Shown here: one piece after another, positions 7,697 to 16,101 of the stretch | How positions within the stretch are numbered: position 1 is the stretch's first letter | Layout: each line of letters starts with the position of its first letter | NCBI RefSeq assembly: GCF_042685365.1 | Contig: NZ_JBHUMY010000007.1 | Location: forward strand, 303,381 to 367,380 | DNA length: 64,000 bases | Source of the DNA: Paenibacillus_AP thailandensis | GTDB lineage: Bacteria; Bacillota; Bacilli; Paenibacillales; Paenibacillaceae | Direction of reading: 5' to 3' | Translations under genes and position numbers: made by a program | Notes under the pieces: model-generated | Database searches by the model: none | The model's input: the letters and a program-made list of their open reading frames with translations, nothing else | What the model was told of the DNA's origin: nothing

Positions 7697-8467
7697 TTGG
7701 AAAAGGATGTCTTCAAAGCGCTCGCCGACCCCAGCCGCCGCAAGCTGCTGGATCTGCTTTACGCCTCGGATGGGAGAACGCTTAGCGAGCTTTGCGTCCC
7801 CCTCGATATGTCCCGCTTCGGCGTCATGAAGCATCTTAATATATTGGAGGAAGCCGGGCTCATTACGACAAGGAAGGTCGGCCGCGAGAAGCTGCATTAT
7901 TTGAACGCGGTGCCCATTAGGCAAATTTACGAGCGATGGGTAAGCAAATACGCCGAACCGTGGGCGGCCGGATTAACGTCGCTTCAAACCGAACTGGAGG
8001 GTGAAACGAATATGGATAACAAACCGCGGAATGTAAACCGGATCGCGATTAAAGCCAAGCCCGAGCAAATATGGCAAGCCCTGACCGATCCCGCCAAAAC
8101 GTCGAAGTTCTGGTTCAACTGCGCCGTCCGGTCTGCCTGGGACATCGAAGCGCCATTCGAGCTGTGGAGCGGAGAGGAGAAAAAAGCGGAGGGCATTATT
8201 CTCGATATGGATCCTCCGAATAAACTCGTCTTGAGCTGGCGCTTCGTTTCGTTTCCGGGCATGGAAAACGACGCCCCGTCGCGCCTTACTTGGGAGATCG
8301 CTCCGCATGCCGAGCTTCAAGGCGTGACCCTCGTCACCGTGGTGCATGACGAATTCGAACAAGCTGCAAACACCGCAAAAATACTCGAAAACGGGGTGCC
8401 GATCGTGCTTTCGGGCATGAAGACGTTTCTTGAAACCGGGGAGGAGCTCGCCGTCGGCCAAGCGTAA
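7697..8467 (+). CDS. ArsR-type HTH regulator fused to an SRPBCC (AHSA1-like) domain
   Basis: A 256-residue fusion. Residues 1-95 are an ArsR winged helix (FKALADPSRRKLLDLLYA; LDMSRFGVMKHLNILEEAGLI), with no metal-binding Cys motif. Residues about 110-250 form an SRPBCC/START-like ligand-binding barrel (IAIKAKPEQIWQALTDPAKT, SKFWFN, and GVPIVLSGMKTFLETGE at the end). Fusions of this kind are known in Actinobacteria and Bacilli; the barrel probably senses a hydrophobic small molecule. The start is TTG, 7 bases after AAGGGGG. It is divergent from the FMN reductase and probably controls it, itself and the short SnoaL-like gene through the shared palindromes. Confidence 0.85.
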   Translation: MEKDVFKALADPSRRKLLDLLYASDGRTLSELCVPLDMSRFGVMKHLNILEEAGLITTRKVGREKLHYLNAVPIRQIYERWVSKYAEPWAAGLTSLQTELEGETNMDNKPRNVNRIAIKAKPEQIWQALTDPAKTSKFWFNCAVRSAWDIEAPFELWSGEEKKAEGIILDMDPPNKLVLSWRFVSFPGMENDAPSRLTWEIAPHAELQGVTLVTVVHDEFEQAANTAKILENGVPIVLSGMKTFLETGEELAVGQA

Positions 8468-8571
8468 CCGCCTTTCGCCGTCCTCGGGCGGCAAAGCTCA
8501 TCTTTCGCGGTGAAATAGAGGCCAGGCAGCGTGAACCGATGCCGTTCCGGTGCTGCCCGCACCCTAATAAA

Positions 8572-8611
8572 GCAAACAACCGCTCCCAATGAAGCGGTTG
8601 TTTGCCTTTTA
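8572..8611. terminator. Bidirectional terminator between convergent genes
   Basis: GCAAACAACCGCT pairs with AGCGGTTGTTTGC over a 7-base loop, followed by CCTTTT on the plus strand. It separates the ArsR-SRPBCC gene from the GH43 gene. Confidence 0.75.
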
Positions 8612-11600
8612 TGGAATCGGAAGGATCGCAAAGTTGTCGTAGCTCGTTTCGTTCAGGTATGTGCGCAGTCCGGCTTTCCCATGCGTGAAAGGATTGCCGC
8701 TTCGGTCCGTATAGTCGATAAGCGGATGCTTCATATCGTCGACATACACTTGAATGCGGGCCCCTTGCGCAACGACTTTCATATGCTTCCATTCGCCCGG
8801 TTCAACCTCCAGCGGTACGCCGGTCAAATACGTCCAATTGTAATTGAATTTTCCGAGATGTACGCCGTCTTTATTCAAATACGCGACATACCCTTGCAAG
8901 AAGTCTGCGCTGTTCTGTCCGAGTTCCTTGCCGTGTGCCGGATTGTTCACCCGGAACAAAATGCCTCCGTCCCCCGTTCCGCTGACGAGCTTGATATCGG
9001 ATTCCACGCTGTAATCCGACCAATTGCTGTCCCCGATGACCGTCTTCGCAAAGCTGCCGACAGCGGAACGATATTCGCCGGAGCGGACATTCGGTTGCTC
9101 CTGCAGCGGATCCTGACGGACCCGAATGGTGCGGAAATCGAATTCCCCCTTCACCGTTTCGGCCTTCAACGTATGTCTGCCGGCCGGCAAGTAGACGCCT
9201 TGCTTGGTCGTCGTTGTCCAGTTTTCCCAGGAGCCGGAATTCGGAATATTCACCGCGCCTGTCAGGTCGGTCCCGTCGTCCAGCCATAGACGAATTTGTC
9301 CGCCGTCGAGCGTCGTGGCCGTCACGAAATCGATATCGTATTTGCCCGCCTTCGCGATGTCCACATTATACGTTAACCATTCGCCGGTTTGATTCCAGCC
9401 GACGTTATAGTCCCCGCCCGCATTGCGGCGGATATCTACCGCATCTGCCCGGTATTGATCTCCAATATTGTCTGCAGTCAGGTCGTGATAACCGGCACCT
9501 TCGCCGCCGGTTCGATAATCGGCCGCGGGGATAACGCCCGGAAGCGAATGCGGTTCGTCAAACCGGGTGAAGGACATCCTTGTCATATCGAACTCCCCTT
9601 GAACGACCTCGACCTTCAACTCGTGTTCGCCTGCGGGAAGCCGAATCCCCTTTTGGGACACCGCCCGCCATTGATCCCAGCTGCCGGTAGCCGGCACGTC
9701 GAGAATGCCGGTTAAATCGGTTTCATCGTCAAGCCAAAGCCGGACCTGCCCGTTCTCGAAAGTCGTAGCGGCCCATAAATCGAGATCGTACGAACCCGCC
9801 TCCGCTACGTTAATCTTATACTTCAGCCATTCGCCGGTCTGATTCCATCCTACGATCGGGTCGCCGCTGGCCGCCAGACGAATATCGACGGCGTCGCCGC
9901 GATATTGGCCGCCGATATTCGCCGAAGTCGCATCGTGGTAACCGACGCCTTCGCCCCCGGGCATGTAATGCTCGGTTTCGATAATGCCCGGCACGCGATT
10001 CGGCCGGTCGAAGCTCGTAAAGCCGATGCCGGCGAAATCGAACTCCCCTTTGATCGTCTCCGCTTTCAGCGTATGCTTGCCGGCCGGCAAACGAACGCCG
10101 GATGCTAGGACAGTCACCCAGTTGTTCCAGCCGCCGGTATTCGGGATATCGACGATCCCCGTCAAATCGACGGTATCGTCAAGCCAAAGCCGAATTTGTG
10201 CGCCTTCGAATGTTGTGGCAATTGTAAACTCGGCGTTGTATATGCCGGCCTCCGCAACGTCGATGTTGTATTTCAGCCATTCGCCCGTTTGGTTCCAGCC
10301 GACATTGTAACCGCCGCTGACAGGGTTTTCGCGGATGTCGACCGAATCTCCCCGGTACTGGCCCCCGATGTTTTGGAGCGTATTGTCGTGATAACCTATG
10401 CCTTCGCCGCCCGCGATATAACGGACCGTATTAATGAAACCCGGTACGGGGTAATAGACGTCATACCCGGAACTATCCTCCGCTTCTCCCGACCGGATGC
10501 TCCAGAACCCTTCGAACGGTTCCCAGCCTTCGTCTTGGCCTTGATTAAAATTGTCGCGTACAACAGGAACGCCGTCCGCCGCTTGATGGAAGGTCAGCTT
10601 GTCGAAGGAGGCCGTTCCCGCAACGGCTTCGACCCTAAGAATATGCTCGCCGGCAGGCAAGGACACCTTCTTCAATTGAGCCGTATTCCAGCCCCCGCCT
10701 TCGGCGTCCGGCTCCAGGCCAAACTCGCCGAGCTTGCCGGAATCGTCCAGCCACAGCCGAATTTCTCCTTGACCGGCAGCATCCCGGTAAGAAAGGTCGA
10801 TATCGTATCGCCCTGCCTCCGCAATATTAACGCGGTAGTTCAGCCATTCCCCCTGCTGAAATTCCGAGACATGAAAGGATCGGTCGGAAGACCGTTCGGT
10901 TTCCACCCCCTCATGGCGATAAGAGTCCCCCGTGTCCGCCGTAAGCTCGTGATACCCGACTCCCTCGCCGCCGGACATATAGTGCACGGCCTCCACGCTG
11001 CCCGGTATCGGCTTCGCGGCGTCATAATCGCTGCTGCCGTTCACCTCGTTGCTGAACGCAACGAAGCCGAAGTCCGCCTGCGCATCCTGCGCCGCATAAC
11101 CGATTTTCCCTCCTCCCAGCTCGATATTGCGCGTTTGCTTAAGCATGTTATCCACGTAAATCGTAAAGGCCGTTCCGGCTTTTTCCACCCGAATGTTATG
11201 CCACTTCGTATAATCGTAGCCCTCCGGCAGATCGCTTAACTCCCATCCTTGGTCGACGCCGCCCACCCGGAACTGCGTTTCCAGCCGGTTGTCCGCGGGA
11301 TTCAATACGGCGATGCCGTAGTTGTTCTCGTCCGTATAGGAGAATACAGCCCCGTACTTCGGATTCGCGCTTGCGCCCTGTTCCGCCTGCTTCATATTGA
11401 ACTCCGCGGTGTAATCGCTGCCGGAGGAAGCGTTCGAAAGCTGCTTGTATACGCTGTCGCTGACGGTTTCCTGCGATAGCACGCCGTCTTCGACCTTCCA
11501 GCTGCCTCCGCCTGCGTTCGTCCATGCCGTATCGAGCTCGGATGCATCGAAACGATCGTAAAAGTCGGGCATGTCCGGATCGGGCTGCTCGGTCGCCGTA

Positions 11601-12478
11601 GGGCCGAGAACCGTCATGCTGTCGCCGTTGAACACGATCCGGTCCATATTCAGATGCCGAAGCGGACCGACGATGCCATGGCCTTCCAGATTATGATAGA
11701 CGATATAGCGCGCGTCCAGGTTCGGCCCCACGACAACCGTGTTATGGCCAAGACCGACGGTCGGCCCTTCGGCATCGAGCAGGATCGGATTTTCCGCCCC
11801 GCCCGTAAAGCCGGATATCGGACTCGAGCTGGTTGCGTAATCGACCCGGTATCCTTTGCTGAAGACGTGGTTGCCCGTATAGGTCATATAATATTTGCCG
11901 TTTCTCTTAAATACGGTGGGACCTTCCGTCCACCCCTTCATGCTGGCGCCGGTATCGACGCTGCTGCCGATGGAAGTCGGGCTTTCCATCGGGGCGGCCA
12001 GAATGCTTCCGTTGTTCGCATGATAGAAATACCACGAGCCGTCATCGTCGATGAAGACATGGCCGTCGATCGTATGGCCCAGGTTGCCGGTTTGCACGGT
12101 GAAAGGCCCGGTCGGGCTCTCGCTGCGCAGCACATAATGACCGTTCCCCGCCGGAGAGGTGTACATATAGAAATAGCCGTTCCAATACACAACCTCCGGC
12201 GCATAGGCGCCTTTCGTTACCGGATCGGTCGCGCACAAGCCCTCGTAGGTCCAATTCACAAGATCGGGAGAGCTCCATACCTTAACGCCGGCATCGGTAT
12301 CCCGCGTGCTGACGTATAAATAATAAAGGCCGTTAAATTTAAGCACGTAAGGATCGCCCAAGCCGTATTGTCCCCACTCGTCCTCGAGCGCCGTCGGGTT
12401 TTTATACGCCAATCCAGCTTGCGGAACCAGAACAAATAAAAGCAGCAAACAAAGACAAGAAGCCAATCCTCGTTTCAA
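8609..12478 (-). CDS. Secreted GH43 glycosidase with four CBM6-type modules
   Basis: A 1289-residue exported hemicellulase. Residues 1-24 are a signal peptide. Residues 30-295 are a five-bladed GH43 domain with the catalytic set Asp42 (GDPYVLK), Asp138 (IDGHVF) and Glu185 (TEGPTVF). A concanavalin-like domain follows at about 305-476, then a CBM6-like module (494-631). Residues 640-680 look like the start of a second concanavalin-like domain (RDNFNQGQDEGWEPFEGFWS), which resumes only at about 1130-1289 after three tandem CBM6-like modules (681-822, 832-972, 982-1121). GH43 enzymes act on arabinan, arabinoxylan or xylan; exact specificity cannot be read. TTG start with GGGGTGA 9 bases upstream. 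Last gene of a five-gene sugar operon, 25 bp after the GH2 gene. Confidence 0.9.
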   Translation of the reverse strand: MKRGLASCLCLLLLFVLVPQAGLAYKNPTALEDEWGQYGLGDPYVLKFNGLYYLYVSTRDTDAGVKVWSSPDLVNWTYEGLCATDPVTKGAYAPEVVYWNGYFYMYTSPAGNGHYVLRSESPTGPFTVQTGNLGHTIDGHVFIDDDGSWYFYHANNGSILAAPMESPTSIGSSVDTGASMKGWTEGPTVFKRNGKYYMTYTGNHVFSKGYRVDYATSSSPISGFTGGAENPILLDAEGPTVGLGHNTVVVGPNLDARYIVYHNLEGHGIVGPLRHLNMDRIVFNGDSMTVLGPTATEQPDPDMPDFYDRFDASELDTAWTNAGGGSWKVEDGVLSQETVSDSVYKQLSNASSGSDYTAEFNMKQAEQGASANPKYGAVFSYTDENNYGIAVLNPADNRLETQFRVGGVDQGWELSDLPEGYDYTKWHNIRVEKAGTAFTIYVDNMLKQTRNIELGGGKIGYAAQDAQADFGFVAFSNEVNGSSDYDAAKPIPGSVEAVHYMSGGEGVGYHELTADTGDSYRHEGVETERSSDRSFHVSEFQQGEWLNYRVNIAEAGRYDIDLSYRDAAGQGEIRLWLDDSGKLGEFGLEPDAEGGGWNTAQLKKVSLPAGEHILRVEAVAGTASFDKLTFHQAADGVPVVRDNFNQGQDEGWEPFEGFWSIRSGEAEDSSGYDVYYPVPGFINTVRYIAGGEGIGYHDNTLQNIGGQYRGDSVDIRENPVSGGYNVGWNQTGEWLKYNIDVAEAGIYNAEFTIATTFEGAQIRLWLDDTVDLTGIVDIPNTGGWNNWVTVLASGVRLPAGKHTLKAETIKGEFDFAGIGFTSFDRPNRVPGIIETEHYMPGGEGVGYHDATSANIGGQYRGDAVDIRLAASGDPIVGWNQTGEWLKYKINVAEAGSYDLDLWAATTFENGQVRLWLDDETDLTGILDVPATGSWDQWRAVSQKGIRLPAGEHELKVEVVQGEFDMTRMSFTRFDEPHSLPGVIPAADYRTGGEGAGYHDLTADNIGDQYRADAVDIRRNAGGDYNVGWNQTGEWLTYNVDIAKAGKYDIDFVTATTLDGGQIRLWLDDGTDLTGAVNIPNSGSWENWTTTTKQGVYLPAGRHTLKAETVKGEFDFRTIRVRQDPLQEQPNVRSGEYRSAVGSFAKTVIGDSNWSDYSVESDIKLVSGTGDGGILFRVNNPAHGKELGQNSADFLQGYVAYLNKDGVHLGKFNYNWTYLTGVPLEVEPGEWKHMKVVAQGARIQVYVDDMKHPLIDYTDRSGNPFTHGKAGLRTYLNETSYDNFAILPIP
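9116..10438 (-). repeat. Three tandem CBM6-like coding repeats (~450 bp each)
   Basis: Three units of about 150 residues share GGEG-GYHD, GDQYR/GGQYRGD, VGWNQTGEWL-Y, RLWLDD-TDLTG and LPAG-H-LK. Unit starts are at residues 681, 831 and 981 of the GH43 protein. The repeats are similar enough to recombine with each other. Confidence 0.85.
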
Positions 12479-12503
12479 CAGAATCGGTCACCCCATTCTT
12501 CGC

Positions 12504-14264
12504 TTAGGAAAGATTAATGGCACGAATTACATCGAGCGGGATCTTGGGCGTGCGGTCGGGCGCCAACAAACCGTTCACTTCCTGCTGAACGTCCGTCACT
12601 TGCGTATAGCAATAGCCGCAAATATAGTCCACCGCTTTGATCGCTTGCGTAATTTTGCGGAAACGCTCGATAAACTCCTCCTCCGATGCAACCTGATTCC
12701 CGTAGCCCCAGCCTTTTTCCGTTTTAAACGCAATGCCGCCGAATTCGCTTACGATGATCGGCTGCCCCCGGTACTCATACCCTTCGGCCATCGCATACTT
12801 CCCGTTATTGAAAGCTATTTCGCTCTGCACGATCGCTTCTTTGTCCGAATACCTGGCCAGGAACCGTTCCCCCGACTCCTCGTAATCGTGCAGCGTAATG
12901 ATGTCGGACACCGTATGCTCCCAACCGTCGTTCGTCACGACGGGGCGGTTCGGATCGATCGTCTTCGTCAAATGATAAATGGCTTCCGTGAATGTCTGCT
13001 GCCGGGAATCGCGCAAAATATTCGGGATCCCCCACGATTCGTTGAACGGAACCCATGTAATGATGCTCGGATGGTTATACTGCTGCCGGACAATTTCCAG
13101 CCACTCGTTGCTGAACGTCTCGACGGCTTCGTCGTTGAATTCGTACGTTGCCGCCATTTCCGACCAGACAAGCAGCCCCTTGACGTCGCACCAGTACAAG
13201 AAGCGGGAATCCTCGATCTTCATATGCTTGCGGACCCCGTTATACCCCATGGCGAGAATCTTATCGATATCTTCGACGAGGGCATCCTCGGAAGGAGGCG
13301 TCAAATGGCTGTCGGGCCAATAGCCTTGGTCCAATATTAGCCGCTGGTAGATCGGCGTATTGTTGAGCAATACCTTCCCCTTCTCGATCGAAATCTTCCT
13401 CATGCCAAAATACGAATACACGCGATCGACGATCGTGTCTTCGCGATACAAGACGAATTCGACGTCGTACAGATGCGGATGCTGCGGCGACCACGCGCGC
13501 AGCTTCCAAGGTCCATTTGCTTCGTGGCGCATATCGACGTCCAATCGCACCCACGAACGGTCGATCGCCGCGCTGAATTGCTTCACCGGTTTCCCCTGGA
13601 AGCTGATGCGCGTTTCCAGCCGAAGAGGGGCTTGCCCGAAATCTCCCTCCACCTGATACTCGAAACGGACGGAGGTACGGTCAAGATCGGGGGTCATTTT
13701 AACGGATTCGATATAGGATTCGTTCACAACCTCCAGCCATACCGTCTGCCAGATGCCCGTTGTTTGCACATAAAAGCATTCAAAATTGTCGTCGATCCAG
13801 CGCTGCTTGCCGCGAGGCTGCGTACAGCTTTGACTGTCCTCGGCCTTGACGGTCAACCGGTTGGCGCCGCCGAATGCGATATACGGGGTAATATCGAAGG
13901 AAAAAGCCGCATATCCCCCTTGATGCCGTCCGACATAAACTCCGTTGATCCACACTTTCGCTACGTAGTCGACCGCTTGAAAATGCAGAATCACTCTTTT
14001 CCCTTCCGCTTCTTTCGGAATGTCCAGTTCTCTCTGGTACCATACATACGGATGAAACGTTTCTTCCCCAATTCCGCTCGCCTTTGTTTCATACGTAAAA
14101 GGAACTTGAATTTTCCGGTCGCCCGGGAAGCTGTCCGGCCAATTGTCCCGCTCGCCGATATTCCCGTCATCGAAACGGAAATCCCACTCTCCGTTCAAAT
14201 TCAGCCATTGATCCCGGACGAATTGCGGCCTCGGGTAGTCTTTGATATACATGCGAGTTGTCAT
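12504..14264 (-). CDS. Glycoside hydrolase family 2 protein (beta-galactosidase/glucuronidase type)
   Basis: A 586-residue cytoplasmic GH2 enzyme without signal peptide. A jelly-roll sugar-binding domain (10-180, NLNGEWDFRFDDG) is followed by an Ig-like domain (about 185-290) and a TIM barrel. The acid/base is Glu409 (FNESWG) and the nucleophile Glu507 (VSEFGG), both in the expected places. It lacks the extra C-terminal domains of LacZ. The likely job is hydrolysis of oligosaccharides imported by the neighbouring ABC transporter; substrate could be a galactoside, glucuronide or arabinoside. The ATG follows GGGAG by 7 bases. Confidence 0.9.
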   Translation of the reverse strand: MTTRMYIKDYPRPQFVRDQWLNLNGEWDFRFDDGNIGERDNWPDSFPGDRKIQVPFTYETKASGIGEETFHPYVWYQRELDIPKEAEGKRVILHFQAVDYVAKVWINGVYVGRHQGGYAAFSFDITPYIAFGGANRLTVKAEDSQSCTQPRGKQRWIDDNFECFYVQTTGIWQTVWLEVVNESYIESVKMTPDLDRTSVRFEYQVEGDFGQAPLRLETRISFQGKPVKQFSAAIDRSWVRLDVDMRHEANGPWKLRAWSPQHPHLYDVEFVLYREDTIVDRVYSYFGMRKISIEKGKVLLNNTPIYQRLILDQGYWPDSHLTPPSEDALVEDIDKILAMGYNGVRKHMKIEDSRFLYWCDVKGLLVWSEMAATYEFNDEAVETFSNEWLEIVRQQYNHPSIITWVPFNESWGIPNILRDSRQQTFTEAIYHLTKTIDPNRPVVTNDGWEHTVSDIITLHDYEESGERFLARYSDKEAIVQSEIAFNNGKYAMAEGYEYRGQPIIVSEFGGIAFKTEKGWGYGNQVASEEEFIERFRKITQAIKAVDYICGYCYTQVTDVQQEVNGLLAPDRTPKIPLDVIRAINLS

Positions 14265-14318
14265 GTCTAATCTCCCTTTTCTGTATTGGATGGATGGTTA
14301 AAGCGAAAGAGGCGGAGC

Positions 14319-15125
14319 TTATCCTTTTATCCCCGACAAGCTGATCCCTTTGACGATTTGCCTTTCAAAAATAACGAAAAGAGCGACGATCGGAATGGAG
14401 GCAATCGCGTTGACGACCATCGGTTTCACGTAATCCTCGGAATATTGGCTCATTAATGTCGGGATGCCCATCGGAAGCGTGAACATATTATCGTCGGTGA
14501 TCGACAGGAACGGCCACAGAAAGTTGTTCCACGAGCCGATGAAGGTGAGGATGGCCATGGATGCGAGAGCCGGCCTGGTTAAAGGCAGCATAATGTTCAT
14601 AAAAATCCGCCAGGTTCCCCCTCCGTCCATCTGCACGCTTTCGATCAGATCGTTCGGCACCCCGTCGAAGAAGCTCTTCAGAACGATGACCGCCACCGGA
14701 GAAGCGAGCGAAGGAATGATCAAGCCTTGGTAAGAGTTCAGCAGATCCATATCCTTCGCCACTTGGTAAAGCGGGATAATGGTAGCTTCGCCGGGAATCA
14801 ACAACCCCGCCAGCACAACGAAGAACATCAAGGAACGATAACGGTACGGCACCTTCGACATGGCGAAGCCGGCCATGGCGGCTACGGCAACCGTCAGAAC
14901 CGTCACGAACACGGCGACGAGAAAGCTGTTGGCCATCCATTGGGTCAATTTCGTATCGAGCAGAATCTGCTCGTAGACCGCGAGCGAATACGGAGGCTTA
15001 AACCAGTCCAATACGGTGACGATTTTCATGCCTTCTTCTTTAATGGAGACGACCAGCATCCAAACGATCGGCGCGGCGAAAACAAGCGCCGCGAATCCGG
15101 AAACAATGCGGTAAACCCATTTCAT
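14319..15125 (-). CDS. Carbohydrate ABC transporter permease (MalG type)
   Basis: A 268-residue inner-membrane permease with six helices and the EAA loop ESVQMDGGGTWRIFMNIMLP, which docks the ATPase. Family CUT1 permeases work as MalF-MalG heterodimers. The start ATG overlaps the stop of the upstream permease as TGATG, implying translational coupling. A GTG one codon earlier is possible. No ATPase gene is encoded in the operon, so a shared MsmX-type ATPase elsewhere in the genome is expected. Confidence 0.92.
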   Translation of the reverse strand: MKWVYRIVSGFAALVFAAPIVWMLVVSIKEEGMKIVTVLDWFKPPYSLAVYEQILLDTKLTQWMANSFLVAVFVTVLTVAVAAMAGFAMSKVPYRYRSLMFFVVLAGLLIPGEATIIPLYQVAKDMDLLNSYQGLIIPSLASPVAVIVLKSFFDGVPNDLIESVQMDGGGTWRIFMNIMLPLTRPALASMAILTFIGSWNNFLWPFLSITDDNMFTLPMGIPTLMSQYSEDYVKPMVVNAIASIPIVALFVIFERQIVKGISLSGIKG

Positions 15126-16015
15126 CACGCTTGCGCCCCCTTCCGGTTATTGAGCCAATACTGCAGGGCGGACAGCGCGAGCAGAATGATGAACAGCACA
15201 TAGGACATCGTCGCGGAATAGCCGAGATCGTTCTCTTTGAAGCCCGTTTGGTAGATCAGCTGGATGATCGGCCGGGTCTGATCGAGCGGCCCGCCCCCGG
15301 TAATGATGTAAATCTGCATGAACACCTTGTAGGAGGCGATGATCTGCAGCATGGCGATCGTCTTCGTAAGCGGAGCCAAACTCGGCAGCGTAATGTTCCA
15401 GAATACTTGCCGGTCGTTCGCGCCGTCCAGTCGGGCGGCTTCGTAGATTTCGTCCGGAATTTCCTGCAGGGCCGAAAGGTACAATATAAAATTAAAGCCG
15501 ACGGTCCACCATAACGTAATGAGGGTTACCGCAATCCAAGCCAGGCCCGTTTCGGTCAGCCAGAAGATCTCCCGATCTCCGGGAAGCAGGCCGATTAAGT
15601 GGAGAACCGAGTTGACGAGCCCCGTATAAGGCTGGAAAACGAACAACCCGAGATAGGATGCCACCGCGACGGACAGTACGCTGGGAATAAAGAAGACGCT
15701 GCGGTACAGCTTTTGCAGGCGCGACTTCCGGTTCGCGATCAAGGCCAGCGCGATGGCGAGCACGATCATGGACGGAGTCGTCAGCAGAACGAATATCGTC
15801 GAATGCCAGACGGCTTCCCACACCTCGTTGTCCTTCAGAACCTCCCGGTAATTATCCCAGCCGACAAAATCCATCTTCTTGATGAGGGTCCACTTGTAGA
15901 ACGACATCTCGATCCCTTTGATCATGGGCCATATGGTGAACAAAGCGTATACGGCCAAAAACGGAAGCAAAAATAAAAGCGCCTGCACATCCGCTCTCAG
16001 CGACTTCATTTTCAT
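15125..16015 (-). CDS. Carbohydrate ABC transporter permease (MalF type)
   Basis: A 296-residue permease with six membrane helices and the EAA loop EAARLDGANDRQVFWNITLP. It pairs with the MalG-type permease just downstream. The ATG at 16015 is chosen because GGGGTG precedes it by 8 bases and because the longer frame runs back over the intercistronic hairpin and into the lipoprotein gene. It belongs to the CUT1 oligosaccharide importer family; the imported sugar is probably an arabino- or xylo-oligosaccharide released by the secreted GH43 enzyme. Confidence 0.92.
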   Translation of the reverse strand: MKMKSLRADVQALLFLLPFLAVYALFTIWPMIKGIEMSFYKWTLIKKMDFVGWDNYREVLKDNEVWEAVWHSTIFVLLTTPSMIVLAIALALIANRKSRLQKLYRSVFFIPSVLSVAVASYLGLFVFQPYTGLVNSVLHLIGLLPGDREIFWLTETGLAWIAVTLITLWWTVGFNFILYLSALQEIPDEIYEAARLDGANDRQVFWNITLPSLAPLTKTIAMLQIIASYKVFMQIYIITGGGPLDQTRPIIQLIYQTGFKENDLGYSATMSYVLFIILLALSALQYWLNNRKGAQA

Positions 16016-16043
16016 CTGCGCTTCACCCCGTCTTTCCCTAATC

Positions 16044-16087
16044 GGCTCGCAAGCCTGCAGACCGTGGCCGCAGGCTTGCGGGAGCCG
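16044..16087 (-). promoter_or_regulatory. Intercistronic stem-loop after the solute-binding protein gene
   Basis: CGCAAGCCTGC pairs with GCAGGCTTGCG, extended by GGCT/AGCC. There is no T tract, as is usual for hairpins that stabilise the upstream binding-protein mRNA and lower expression of the permeases. Confidence 0.6.
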
Positions 16088-16101
16088 TTTATTCGAAAGG
16101 C

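Noticed and set aside
8531..12319. Several long plus-strand frames opposite the GH43 gene
   Set aside because: They mirror the repeated CBM6 modules and have no independent start signals.
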